64,000 bases of DNA. Origin: Liolophura sinensis. Taxonomy: Eukaryota > Mollusca > Polyplacophora > Chitonida > Chitonidae. This document shows positions 35,499 through 46,562 of this stretch, one piece after another (position 1 is the stretch's first letter; each line of letters opens with the position of its first letter). The stretch lies in assembly GCF_032854445.1 (NCBI RefSeq), contig NC_088303.1, positions 29,331,501 through 29,395,500 on the forward strand, read 5' to 3'. A program made the translations under genes and the position numbers. The notes below the pieces were generated by a model. The model ran no database searches, was not told the DNA's origin, and saw only the letters and a list, made by a program, of their open reading frames with translations.

Positions 35499-35955
35499 TC
35501 CATGTGTGATAGCCCAATATACAAGAGTTAAAAAAAAAGCTTAACCTAGCTGCCATCCGAGAACGCGCATTTACACACCATACCTTAGACCAGAGAGCTA
35601 AAAAAAATCTTAACCTTCAATCCATGTGTGATAACCCAATATACAAGATCTAAAAAAAAGCTTAGCCTTCCATCCAAGTATGTGCATTTACATACAATAC
35701 CTTAGACTAGAGAGCTAAAAACAATCTTGACATTCAATCCATGTGTGATAACCTAATATACAAGATGTAAAAAAAAAATCTCAACCTTCCATCCAAGTAT
35801 GTGCATTTTACACACTATACCCAAGACTAGAGAGCTAAAAAAAAAAAATCAATGAATGAGAGCTCATTATACATGAAGAAGAGATATAAGAAAAAGGTTA
35901 ACCTTTAATCAATGTATGAGAGCCCATTATACAGCAGGTAAAAAAAAAAAAAGCT
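35499..35955. repeat. Tandem repeat of about 119 bp, nearly four diverged copies
   Basis: CATGTGTGAT recurs at 35501, 35623 and 35740, and a diverged form (CAATGTATGAGAGCCC) near 35911. Each unit has GATA/AACCCAATATACAAGA, a poly-A run, CTTAACCT, CCATCCAAGTATGTGCATTT and CTAGAGAGCTAAAAA. Period changes come mostly from the A runs. Confidence 0.9.
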
Positions 35956-36102
35956 TAAATACCAACACTGACACGGCCCCTTTCCCCCTCTCTCACAATA
36001 CCTCGCCTTCCTTCGTATGTCATCACTGTAGCTTTATGGGTTATGAAAGAGATACATGTGGTTCATGTATCACCTTCTCACTGACTGCTGACCAGCCTTA
36101 GA

Positions 36103-36158
36103 GTGAGTGAGTGCTTGGGGTTTAACGTCCTACTCAACAATTTTTCAGTCATATGACA
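36103..36158 (-). mobile_element. SINE-B 3' fragment of 56 bp with 12-bp target duplication
   Basis: It has GTGAGTGCTTGGGGTTTAAC, GTCCTACTCAACAATTTTTC and AGTCATATGAC only. It is flanked by ACCAGCCTTAGA at 36091-36102 and 36159-36170, both perfect. The rest of the SINE never arrived, so this is a 5'-truncated insertion, not an eroded one. Confidence 0.92.
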
Positions 36159-36170
36159 ACCAGCCTTAGA

Positions 36171-37718
36171 ACTACATATATCTGCAAAGCTTAAAGCCAT
36201 GTAAATGGAACTCTACAAAAAGGGATGACAAGCTGATAAATATCACAGTCAACAGAATAAAAAAAAAACAACAAAAAATGTACAACTTATTTAAATAAAC
36301 CTGTCTTTGAAAAACACATCAAGTGATTATGAATGCCTTTTACATATTTCTGTAAGGCCAAAACCGTTCGAACTGATGACAAAACATGCTCAATTTTTAC
36401 GCCAAAAAAAAGTGTGAATAAATAAATATGCAAAATATTTAAGAAGTTAAGCAAATCCAATTTACATATTTCTAAGTCTTTGAGCCAGGGTAACTGTTTT
36501 CAAGATAATGCCATAGGAGTTCAGAAATATGATGTGTGTGGATGACACCTATCAGCAGATGCTGAGTTCACCTTGAAGGTCCAATTCCTATGCAAAGAAT
36601 TAGAGTGTCTCTGACTAATGAAACATGGGAGGATGTTAGGGGTATACTATGGATATTATGAGATTTGGGAAGATTTGGCCATTATACCGCTCATTTCCTA
36701 CGGGAGCGCTTGGAACATGGCTGGCAGATATACACATACCCACCAATACTCATCCAGCCTAATGCTTCCACTCTATGGCATAATCACCAGCCCAAAACCC
36801 TTATAGATATTTTCCCCCCGGAGATCTTGAGCCACTTGTCGAAGCACAGGCCACTTCATGAATTTATTAAATCCTATGAAGCCAGTTTTGCCTCCCACAG
36901 GGATGATTGCTCAGACAGCCTCTAGTGATACTGCCACAGGAATGGGCGTACTCTTACAAGGGTTTCACGGATTACAAGACACCAGCAGCAGCTTTCCCAC
37001 TTGGCTAGACAGCCAGTATTCAGCGAGGATTTCAAGACTTTAGGCACCAGCCGTATTCATTTTGGCTTTATGGCAATTCTGAACTTGATCCTTTTCATTT
37101 GTTTTAAGCCCTCATGTCAAAACTCTGAACTGCTAATTAACATTTAGAAGCACTTAATTCTCATTTGATCAGTGACATTATTGACATTTTGAAAGGCGGG
37201 TAAATTCATAGTATTTCTGTTTTTTTTTTTTTTGCATTGCTTTCACAAAATATCAATTTTATTCCATGCTCTGATTCAGTGTATGCTGTGGTATTTTTCA
37301 GCAAGTGACGAACTACATGTAATAGCTTGTGAAGAATATCTGACTGGTGGCACTACAATGTTGCCAAACATACAACACAAAAAAAAAAAGAGACAAAGAA
37401 AAAAATTGGCTGGCAAACCAAAAAAATATTTAGATTTCATTACATCTGCGAATTAAGAACAGAATTATTAATTGCATGAATTCTAGCAGTTGCTCAGTTC
37501 CACTAGGGAGTACTTTGGTAACATTAATTTTTATAGCTCATGTCCTTAAAAAAAGACAAGGAACTGACAGCACAAAAAATAACACAACACGAAGAGATTC
37601 CAAGAAATTGTCAAAACTCGAATAAATGATGCAAGAATAACTCGTGATATGATGTTCTCCTTCTCTGGCTAATATGCTGACGTGTTAATTTCCTTTAGCC
37701 TTCAATAATATATATACA
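36171..37718. other. Unique sequence, no gene seen
   Basis: Overlapping frames at 36618-37043 show no recognised domain. Poly-T lies at 37219-37233 and an A-rich run near 37379. Confidence 0.45.
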
Positions 37719-37935
37719 GTAAATGACTTAAAATTTTGCTCTTGATAATGTTGTACATTTTGCCTGATCCTGCAAGTTCTACTGATCTCAGAAGAGTCTT
37801 TTTGAAATTTGTTTGGACTGAACATAGGACAAGATCATGGAGGGAAAATGTAGCTTTTAGTATCAGAGGTTGTATTTGATGACCCCTGTTTGCCAGTTAA
37901 TATTCACTTTCTTGGTAAAATTTTAGGCCATTTAC
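37719..37935 (-). mobile_element. MITE-2, copy with clear inverted repeats
   Basis: The left end GTAAATGACTTAAAATTTTG is mirrored by the right end TAAAATTTTAGGCCATTTAC. The interior, read on the minus strand, carries CTGATACTAAAAGC, TCCAAACAAATTTCAAAA and CTTCTGAGATCAGTAGAAC in family order. Length is 217 bp. Confidence 0.78.
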
Positions 37936-38482
37936 CTTATTGACAATTTTACACGTACTTGTCTTAAATTCTTTGTTTCACTGCTCAGACAATTAGTGAT
38001 TACAGACAACTTACTGACAATGTCAGATGTCAATGTCAAATATTGTAATGGGTTTAAACTCCTTCGTTGTGAAGATGGACAGCAGCAAGAAATGAACAAT
38101 TCTGATGGAATTCTTAGGAAAATCTATATAACTGTTGTGAATGTAGTGAACTTCTCTCTCTTTGGTCAAAGCCATTAAAATGTTCATCTAAGGAATTCTT
38201 GACATTTTACTTCAAAGTTATCAAATGGCTCCTCCTGTTAGAAGTGAAAAAAGTTCAGAAAAAAAAATGACAATCTATCAGATGCAATGGATATGAATAT
38301 TTCCCTGTGGAAAGTTGTGAGATTTCTGACAGCCGTGCTGTCATTTTCCTGTGAGCTATTCAGCTCTTGAGCAAAACAAATCCAAAATCAAAGGTCTAAA
38401 CCACAAGATCATGCAGTGCAGTATTTCATTCGTTATCAGTAATGAGAGCACAAATGAACTTGACTAATTACTCAGCAATGAT
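37936..38482. other. Unique sequence, no gene seen
   Basis: Nothing recognised. Confidence 0.4.
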
Positions 38483-38575
38483 ACTTATTTATTTATTTCA
38501 CTGGTGTTTTATGCCGTAAAATCATTCCATGTATATGATGGTGACAAGTACTTTGGTGGGAGGAAACTGGGGCTG
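38483..38575 (-). mobile_element. SINE-A 3' fragment with small internal deletion
   Basis: TTATTTATTTATTTCACTGG, TGTTTTATGCCGTAAAATCA, ATGATGGTGACAAGTACTTT and GGTGGGAGGAAACTGGGG. The CTCAAGAATATT block is altered. Confidence 0.8.
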
Positions 38576-39400
38576 ACTGTGATACTTAACACCAGTGTGT
38601 GATAGCAAAAACAACCCATGTAAGAATGTCAACACATTCATGCAGATAATATATTAAAATCTAAACCGAAGCACTGCAGTGAAATACACACACATGTAGT
38701 TGGATAATATGGACTCACACTTCCTTCATATTCACATGTCTATATGTCTGTTAAAAAAAAATGATAAAAAGTAAGGCCTACCTTCTGTGGAAAACAGTTA
38801 CTTGTTGAAAATAACTACATTTCCACATCTTTGTTCCCACTTTAATTCCTCCCTTCAAGTGGTAATGCCTCACTAAAACATTATCTGAAGGATCTTAATG
38901 CCAAGGAGTCCAGATTTATTCTAAGACTGTAGCGAGAATTAAGTTTGAATCTATCCAGAGTATATTCTGGTATTGAACCCTGAAGTCCTCCTAAAACATG
39001 CTTTGATCTTTAACACCTCCATCCAAAGAGACACGAGTTCATCCGGGGTCAACCAAGACAATTTTGTGAGGAAGAGAAGAGGATTCTAAGGGCTTAAGAC
39101 AGGGTGTTCACAACATAATGCCAATCCAACAAAACTCTTTTCATGGTAAAAGGTTTTAATCTTCAGGTACTTGGTAATGTGGATGGAATCTGTTGATCTG
39201 TGAGACATACTGAAAAGAACACTGTTGCTCTATCCAAATCCAATATCAGCCCAGAGTGTGATCCCAAGGACTGGACCGGACCAATTCCTACACAAGAAAA
39301 AAAACCCTGATCAAAGCTGCCTGAGTTGATCTGAGCTTTGTGATGATAGATCTGCGTCAGGGAAATTAGTTTAGAGTACGACCACTGCATGTTAATGCCA
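38576..39400. other. Unique sequence, no gene seen
   Basis: Nothing recognised beyond short frames. Confidence 0.4.
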
Positions 39401-39620
39401 GGGCGCTGTAGCTCATGGCTCGCTGATGTTCGATGTTCGATCCAGACATTGGGTCTGGCCATCAGGAGAGGCATGATATCCACTCCGCCAGTTTGGTACC
39501 ATCAACAGAAATGGAGGACAAGCTTGGACGACCATGCACAGCCATGTTTGCTTCGATATCATCTCTACTGGCTGGCGATTTTTTTTCATGACATTAAAAA
39601 TGTATAAACATGTCTGTAAG
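39401..39620 (+). mobile_element. Possible tRNA-headed repeat (one copy)
   Basis: GGGCGCTGTAGCTCATGGCT looks like a tRNA 5' end with an A box (TAGCTCATGG). GTTCGATCC (39435-39443) fits the B-box consensus, but the boxes are only about 25 bp apart, suggesting a deletion. Downstream CCAGACATTGGGTCTGG is an inverted repeat, and the segment ends in A-rich sequence. It could be a SINE or a tRNA relic. No second copy was found here. Confidence 0.3.
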
Positions 39621-40149
39621 CAGCGAAAAATAAAAAGAATAATTACTACCACAAAATCCAATTCAAAACCAAAACAGCTACATGTAGTTCCTTGTTATCA
39701 TTCCTTTGACCTACAACAAAACGAAGTCTTAGAGATGTCTGTACATCCATACGTCATGTTTTCTTAAAATAATTGTGGGAAGCCTAACAAAATGCAATGT
39801 TTTCCGAATGAATCTATTGGATTTATCAGCCATACCTAAATGAAGAAATTGCAGAAGGCTATAAATCGAAGGTGTTGGCAAGTTTGACTTGCAGAGTTAT
39901 GCCTTTTGGCAAATTTTGGACAGAGGATTAATTTCTCATTTGCGAGTTAATTAATGCGTAAAGTTGACTCTTTAACATGCCCATAGCCGTTACCAATATC
40001 AAAGTCATGCCATGCTACTCAGTTGTCACTGAACATGGTGTGCATCAGTTTAAAACAGTGTACATTCTCACACAAATGTAATATGCTGTTTTGATTTTTC
40101 TTCTTTCTAAGAAATGTTCACAGCTATTTCCTATGCACACGGTGTGATG
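39621..40149. other. Unique sequence, no gene seen
   Basis: Nothing recognised. Confidence 0.4.
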
Positions 40150-40210
40150 GGCCTACCAACTGGTGATTTGAACCAGCAATCTCTGGTTTTGGAATCCACC
40201 CTCTCTACCC
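40150..40210 (-). pseudogene. tRNA-like relic
   Basis: On the minus strand, TGGGTAGAGAGGGTGG is A-box-like. It is followed by GGATTCCAAAACC (a loop with CCA) and by GGTTCAAATCACC, a B box. Acceptor and T stems do not pair properly, so it is not a working tRNA. It may be the head of a SINE. Confidence 0.25.
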
Positions 40211-41119
40211 AAAGCATAAAAATATGAAAAGTTAAGTATGAAAATATACAGTTTTCACAGAAAAGGACTGCTAGATATTCTAGATAATGACAATAGCCAT
40301 TTCAACAAAGAAACAAGGAACTTTATACCACTTTATAAAAGATATTCACTGTTAAATTAATTTCTTCTCCATGTAATGTGGAGGTTTACTTGGGTGTATG
40401 TATCCACATCACTACATATCACATATTAAATTCCTGTGCATCTCTTTGTCGGCAAAGCCCACCCTGAATCTTTAATAATGTTCACCTCAAAGGGATAACA
40501 GCTTAGAGTAAAACTAATTGAAGCATTAGAATGAATTCTAACCTGACCAGATTCAGCAATTGCATTTCCTGGCACAACTCTGCACTGTCATGTCTTAGGA
40601 AATCTAATCACCGTATTTGCTTCACAGAATCCAGTCAGTATCATTTACCACGGAATTTTAAATGGAAGCTTTCAATGAAGGCAAGTAATCAACAGTCTTA
40701 CACATTATCTGAAAAAATTAAAAGTAATTTGCCTTTTGTAATGGCTGGCTAGGCTGTTGAAAAGCTGGTCAGGGAGATACGTGGGTGTAAGCATTTTTCA
40801 GAGTTTCATCTGTTTTACAATTCCCTCAGGGAGGGCTGTTATCACACAGTAATTAACAAACGAAAGAATGTAGAGGAAGTAAATTTCTTTCTGTCCACAG
40901 CAGCCAAATGAATTTTGAAATCCCATAAATGTTAAAATCTTACTATTAATTAAAATTCCACAAAATCATATGAGAAATCACCTGAAAATTGTTTTCTTGT
41001 GCGCTACCTGCTGTTACATAGTTTATCTCTGGATTTATGTTTTCAGTCAAGGAATTTTATTTGTAGTTTATTTTTATTTTGGGGGGGGAATTTTGCCAGT
41101 CATGCATCACATATTTGTG
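40211..41119. other. Unique sequence, no gene seen
   Basis: Nothing recognised beyond a run of nine G at about 41081. Confidence 0.4.
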
Positions 41120-41619
41120 GTAAATAACATAAAATTTTACATCAAAAAGTGCATTTCAGAGGCAAATAAATATGATAAAACATTATTCTCGGTGATAGAA
41201 CTGACATTTTTCCAGTTGGATATCATCCCACATGTACCTTCCAACAAATTTTAAACAACTTTCTAATTTATTTTTTTATCTGATTGGTGTTTTATGTTGC
41301 ACTCAACAATATTTCACTTATACGACGACGGCCAGCATTATGGTGGGATGAAACTGGGCAGAGCTTGGGAGAAATCCACAACCATTCGCAAGTTTCTGAC
41401 AGACCTTCCCACGTGCATGTATGGCCGGAGAGGAAACTAGCATGAACTGGACTTGAACTCACAGCAACCTCATTGGTGGGAGGTTCCTGGGTCAATGTGC
41501 CGTGCTGGCATGCTAACCCCCTCAGGCACGGAGGCTCCCAAAACTTTCTAATATCAATACAACTATCAGAATGTGGCAAAATGTGCAACTTTATAATGGA
41601 TAAACTTTAAATTATTTAG
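41120..41619 (+). mobile_element. MITE-2 copy split by a SINE-A
   Basis: Removing the insert at 41268-41541 and one target copy leaves about 215 bp that is collinear with the other MITE-2 copies. The left end is GTAAATAACATAAAATTTTA. Then come GAGGCAAATAAATATGA, GGATATCATCCCACATGTAC, CAACAAATTTTAAACAAC, ATCAATACAACTATCAGAAT and the right end CTTTAAATTATTTAG. The break lies inside the conserved block AACTTTCTAATATCAATA. Confidence 0.85.
41268..41541 (-). mobile_element. SINE-A, full length, nested in MITE-2
   Basis: A minus-strand SINE-A with (AAAT)n-like tail, 3' domain GATTGGTGTTTTATG, body and head GGAGCCTCCGTGCCTGAGG. The perfect 11-bp duplication AACTTTCTAAT lies at 41257-41267 and 41542-41552 and belongs to the MITE-2 sequence. 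The SINE therefore inserted after the MITE was in place. Confidence 0.93.
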
Positions 41620-42289
41620 AGTACTTCAAAAGGAACACTAATATTTTCCAAGCATCAGTTAACTCGGCTGTCAGAGCCATGATGTATATGGCTAAGGCTA
41701 AACTTACCACCTACAAGGCACAAGGAATCTAATAAGGTTCAACTGGAGCAGAAAAAAACACTATTACATTATTTGATACATCTGCCTGTGATTAGTGGAG
41801 TAGAGAATTGACAGGTCTGTGTCAAAGCAGCCAGGGGAGGTAACTGATTTAGGGTGATGGCTAAAGAATGGGTCAGTGGCTTTTTGTGGTGAGATGAGAG
41901 ACAATGGTGGAGCTCCCTAACAGAGTAACCATCAGGTGATTGGGAACAAGCAGTCTTATGTGAGTGAATCATGTCTTATACAAAGGGCCTTGGCAGTGTG
42001 TAACCTCAGGGTCCTCGGCTGTCACATATATCAAGTTTGGCAAGATCCACATCTAGGCCATGCTTTGTGGAAAATATAGGGTATACAATTGTGGAGAAGG
42101 GCAAAACGCGGGAAGTACCCATATCACACCAGCACTTTTACCAGTCAACAGAACAACAAGGTGTGTTGTTTGATCTTAACCAACCAAGTCCATCACAGTA
42201 TACATTATACCTTTATACAAAGGTATAAACTGCACAAGTAACAAAGGAAGGACATCAATTAAACTTGATTCCTGGGGATAACATATCCT
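41620..42289. other. Unique sequence, no gene seen
   Basis: Nothing recognised. Confidence 0.4.
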
Positions 42290-42610
42290 GCTCGCTTTTA
42301 CCTGCTTACTGACAGCAATAAAGCGATAAATAACAGGTTACCTGAATCCACTTCAAGCTGCTTAATGTTGTGGACCGCTCCAGTGTTCTAATCATCCAGG
42401 TCAAAGATTCAGATTTCGGCTGTAATTTGTGCCAGTAATCTCCTGTAGGCCCAATGGCTGACCCCTTTATCTCTACGATCTGGAATACACCTGGACAGCA
42501 TGTCATTACTTCACAGGACACCTTACCCTGTTATCTGCTCAGTCTCAACAACAGGTGTTATTTGTCAACCTTTGCTACCTGACAATAGGTAATGGCGCTG
42601 ACGTATAGCT
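42290..42610. promoter_or_regulatory. CAGGT/ACCTG-rich block, possible enhancer
   Basis: It contains the inverted pair CAGGTTACCTG (42333-42343), ATCCAGGTCAAAG, ACACCTGGAC, CAACAGGTGTTATTTG and GCTACCTGACAATAGGTAAT. There is no repeat family match in the window. These are Snail/ZEB-like E-boxes. Regulatory function is inference only. Confidence 0.22.
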
Positions 42611-42723
42611 TGCTGGCACAACCTCCACTTGGTAAAATGCCCAGATAATCAAGTACACCTTTATAGTGAGCCTTAAATAACTGTTGTGCACAATGCATCT
42701 TAAATAATACATATGCAGATGCA

Positions 42724-42765
42724 TTTACTTATTTGATTTGCCTTTGACAAGAATATATTACCAAT
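42724..42765 (-). mobile_element. Possible SINE-A 3' remnant
   Basis: ATTTACTTATTTGATTTGCC followed by GACAAGAATATATTACC resembles the SINE-A tail and 3' domain, over a very short span. Confidence 0.35.
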
Positions 42766-42946
42766 GCAGCTAAGTTGGTTAAAGTCGCATAAGCTAATGG
42801 TCTCAAGGCCACAAGTCAGATGTGTAAGTCGAGAGGTCTCCAAATGTATGAACATTTTATCATGTTCTATTGAACTAATGCATGTATGTTCTACAAGATT
42901 AATAAAGTAAGTATTAAATTACCCAAATCATCATTACCATGGGCAA

Positions 42947-43149
42947 CTCGTAAAACTCCTTCCCACCTGTATCAAGACAGTCCAAAACAGTGTACTCATT
43001 TGCTTTTTCCTTTATTACATCACAACTATCGGCGTATGTATTCTCATAAAACATATATGAAGTACACACGCACTGCAACATCACCAGGGAAATGAACGCG
43101 TTTTATTGTGATTTGGACTTTCTGTGTAGTTTGTTCCGAAGTCTCCCAT
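42947..43149. repeat. Dispersed duplicate A2 (partner at 26039-26241)
   Basis: Gap-free partner of duplicate A1, described at 26039-26241, in the same orientation. The 40-bp minisatellite zone begins directly after it. Confidence 0.85.
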
Positions 43150-44090
43150 TTACCAATGTTTCTATCAGTGGCCAAAATGTCAACAGTGAACATCATCTAC
43201 AAAAAACTCTACCAGGTGCCCAAATTACACATGGCTCTATCATTGGGCAAATCCCGAAGACAATCCACAAATGATTCCGTTTCTGGCCACACCTTGAAGA
43301 CAATCCACAAATCCAATTACTGGCAAAAATCATAATATGATATTTCTGCCATTAGCCAAACTGGCCCAACCTTCAAAACCATCCACCAACAGCTCTACCA
43401 ATGGCTAAATTATCAACATCATCCACCAATAGCTCTACCAGTAGCCAAATCATCAAAACCATCCACCCATAGCTCTACCAGAAGCCAAATCATCAAAACC
43501 ATCCACCCATAGCTCTACCAATGGCTAAATTATCAACATCATCCACCAATAGCTCTACCAGTAGCCAAATCATCAAAACCATCCACCCATAGCTCTACCA
43601 GTAGCCAAATCATCAAAACCATCCACCCATAGCTCTACCAATGGCTAAATTATCAACATCATCCACCAATAGCTCTACCAGTAGCCAAATCATCAAAACC
43701 ATCCACCCATAGCTCTACCAGTAGCCAAATCATCAAAACCATCCACCCATAGCTCTACCAGTAGCCAAATCATCAAAACCATCCACTCATAGCTCTACCA
43801 GTAGCCAAATCATCAAAACCATCCACCCATAGCTCTACCAGTAGCCAAATCATCGAAACCATCCACCCATAACTCTACCAGTAGCCAAATCATCAAAACC
43901 ATCCACCAATAGCTCTACCAGTAGCCAAATCATCAAAACCATCCACCAATAGCTCTACCAGTAGCCAAATCATCAACACTATCCAATCCACACTGTGGCT
44001 TTACCAAAACGATTTCACTAATGGCTCTACCACTGGCCATATCCATGGTACTACCCACAAATGACTCTAATCTATCACTGTCAATATCAA
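43150..44090. repeat. 40-bp minisatellite with 120-bp higher-order unit
   Basis: Fifteen units of exactly 40 bp fill 43381-43980, each like ATAGCTCTACCAGTAGCCAA followed by ATCATCAAAACCATCCACCC. A variant with ATGGCTAAATTATCAACATC occurs at 43401, 43521 and 43641, making three 120-bp higher-order units, followed by six nearly uniform units. Flanks (43150-43380 and 43981-44090) hold decayed copies with varied spacing. There are no unique spacers. Confidence 0.95.
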
Positions 44091-44440
44091 ATCAATATAC
44101 ATGTTTATGGTATCATTTGTTATTGCAGCTGAGGCAATGAGCGGACACCTAAACAATCAAAGATTAACGCCTGACACCCGTTACAACATGTGCCATGAAA
44201 AGAAGGAGGTACATGTATAACTATTCCCCAATTTACCCAACATAAATGGCTGTACGAAACGGAGTCTTCTTAATGTCTTTGTGCAGCATCAGGAATCAAA
44301 ACGGCATAAATCACATCATAACGATGCAAGGATCAGGATGACATTACACTGTATAAATGAGGTCAAAATGACAATGTAGTCATGACATGATCTGCTTTCA
44401 ATTCAACATCTGCTGCCTGCTGGAGGCATAACTAGTAAGA

Positions 44441-44550
44441 TACATGTAATTCTTAACCCACGCTGTTATCAGATCTATAATCCAAGCTGTTACCAGACAT
44501 ACATGAATGTACATGTAATACTTAACCCAGGCCTTTATCAGATCTAACAA
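44441..44550. repeat. 69-bp tandem duplication
   Basis: TACATGTAATTCTTAACCCA then CGCTGTTATCAGATCT at 44441 is repeated with a few changes at 44510. Confidence 0.85.
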
Positions 44551-46273
44551 TACTAAATGTTAACAGATTTCAATCAATATGAATAGTTGGAAAACATATA
44601 CAGTTCCATGAAAAGTACATGCGGATCCCTTGTAGAATACTACATCTGAACAGGAAACATTTAATCTTTCAACCAATTCTACCACAAACAAGACTGATAT
44701 ACATGTAGTTAGGTGTATGAATAAGGTAGGGCTTACATGTTCGATGTTACAAGCAAAGAAAAAAAATGTAGGATAAATTGCAATTCTTGTTGGAGCAATC
44801 TGTGATCTCTTCCATTCTTTCAACAAAACATGCTTACATCTTCCTGTCACAATGCCGACATGTATAATCATCTGAGAAATAAAAATGTGGCACACTTAAT
44901 CCTCACTGCGGACTGCCACAGTGATAAATATGGCTTAGTAAGGACAGTAATTTTGAGCCCTGAGGAACCTGCCCTAGCAGAGACAGGGTCACAAAGCGAT
45001 CTTAACTGTTTGTGGCTCTGTAAATTCAAACGTCCAATGTCTGAATAATGGAATCATAGCCAATTACATGTATAGTTAAAAGTATTTTTGTCTCATACAT
45101 ATTAAATGCAAGACTCCAAAATAAGTATGCATCCTGTATACTGAGAGGCCTGCACCAAAACACTTGGGTAAATGTCCCCTTTTTCTCTACGATGATAACT
45201 AATTGTAATGTACAAGAGAAAATGCTACAGCAATAAATTCCACCCCTAAATTCCTCCTTCAAAATCAAAACCAAACAGTTATGCATTTTATAATGCCAAA
45301 ATATCACAAATGGTCATAACTGTACAATTAACTGAATAAATCTCACAAAATCAATGTTAGATAAATGAAATGATGAGAAGTGAAAAAGAATTTGTCAAGA
45401 TTTTATTGCAGTATGACTTCTTTCTGTCAGATTTTTAATCGCTTGCAAGAATTAGTGCACTTCTTTTCTTGACAAGCCTGCACAGCCAGCTTGTTGAGCT
45501 GTGTACAGATTTAACCAGGTTAGGGTCAAATGTAACCAAGATGAACGAGGATAAAAAAGCTAAACTTAATCATACCACAGATCTTCTTCCAATCTCTTAA
45601 CAGGGAGAAACCAACCACATAGATTGCATTTTCACTAGTACAAAAATTAACGATGCCGTCATGTTTTTTGTCCACACTCGGCGTACAATTACACTGCCAT
45701 TGATTTTACGTTTCCGACAAGGATTTGTTGAAAAATAGCTCCCACAAGGTTATGGCATTATCCCTACGTTATCCCCTCGTTTGCTTTTTTCTGCCCACTG
45801 CTGGACAAGAATAAATATTTATCTAGGGTGTTTTTCAGACACAAAAGATCCTCCAGGAATTCAATTTTGAAGTTTTCATTAAAGACCTAAACCCGTGAAC
45901 ATGTAAAAACGATCTCTGCACCTCGAAAAAAGCTGATATCGATTTAACAGATTGATCAAGACTTCATACAGCTCTGAGAGTTATTCCCAGGAATGAGCTC
46001 ACTTTAAGGTCATCCTCCCAAGCAATCAGTTGTTCAAATTGCACTGCTGAACAGAAGCTGCACAAGGAGATATGGACATTAACAATAGAGGAATCTTTGA
46101 GTTTCAAGCTTTTAACAATAAAACTTCCAACCTCTTCATTTCAAACATCAATGGTTTTAATACTAGCTGTTGAACAAAATGTGCCGGAATGGCCCAAACA
46201 TTTTACAAAAGGTAAGTATTTGCTTGCACATCTATGTCTATATGCAGACGTGACAGTGCCTTGTTCTGTCCAA
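44551..46273. other. Unique sequence, no gene seen
   Basis: A 111-codon minus frame at 44560-44895 has no recognised domain. Two TTATCCC (GATA-type) sites lie at about 45760-45776 in a moderately complex stretch. Confidence 0.4.
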
Positions 46274-46562
46274 CAGGTTGGTTTCAATGCCAACATGTTC
46301 AAAGCAACTGACAAATGTCCACTTGTCTGTCCACTTGTGTGTCCACTTGTGTCATAGCATTGCTTTCCACCTTATATTTGGAAATGATGGTATCTAATTG
46401 TAACAGGTTTGTCTCAATGCTAACTTGTTTACAGCAATTCACAAGTGTTCGCTTGTCTGTCAACTTGTGCTTTCCACCTTATATTTGGAAATGATGGTAT
46501 TTAACTGTAACAGGTTGCATGGTCTCAATGATGACATGTTTACAACAATCAGCACATTTCAC
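46274..46562. repeat. Tandem repeat of about 105-130 bp, 2.5 copies
   Basis: Units start CAGGTTGGTTTCAATG (46274), CAGGTTTGTCTCAATG (about 46405) and CAGGTTGCATGGTCTC (about 46511). The first two share GCTTTCCACCTTATATTTGG and AAATGATGGTAT. The first is longer because GTCCACTTGTGT is itself triplicated inside it. Confidence 0.88.

Noticed and set aside
36618-37043. Three overlapping plus-strand frames, one of 86 codons
   Set aside because: No family recognised and no codon or splice support. Overlap in several frames suggests merely a stop-poor stretch.
42766-42815. AGCTAAGTTGGTTAAAGTCG as a tRNA A box
   Set aside because: No B box follows at usable distance, and no cloverleaf can be drawn.
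43381-43980. Regular 40-bp array as a possible CRISPR
   Set aside because: There are no unique spacers; the whole unit repeats. The genome is animal.
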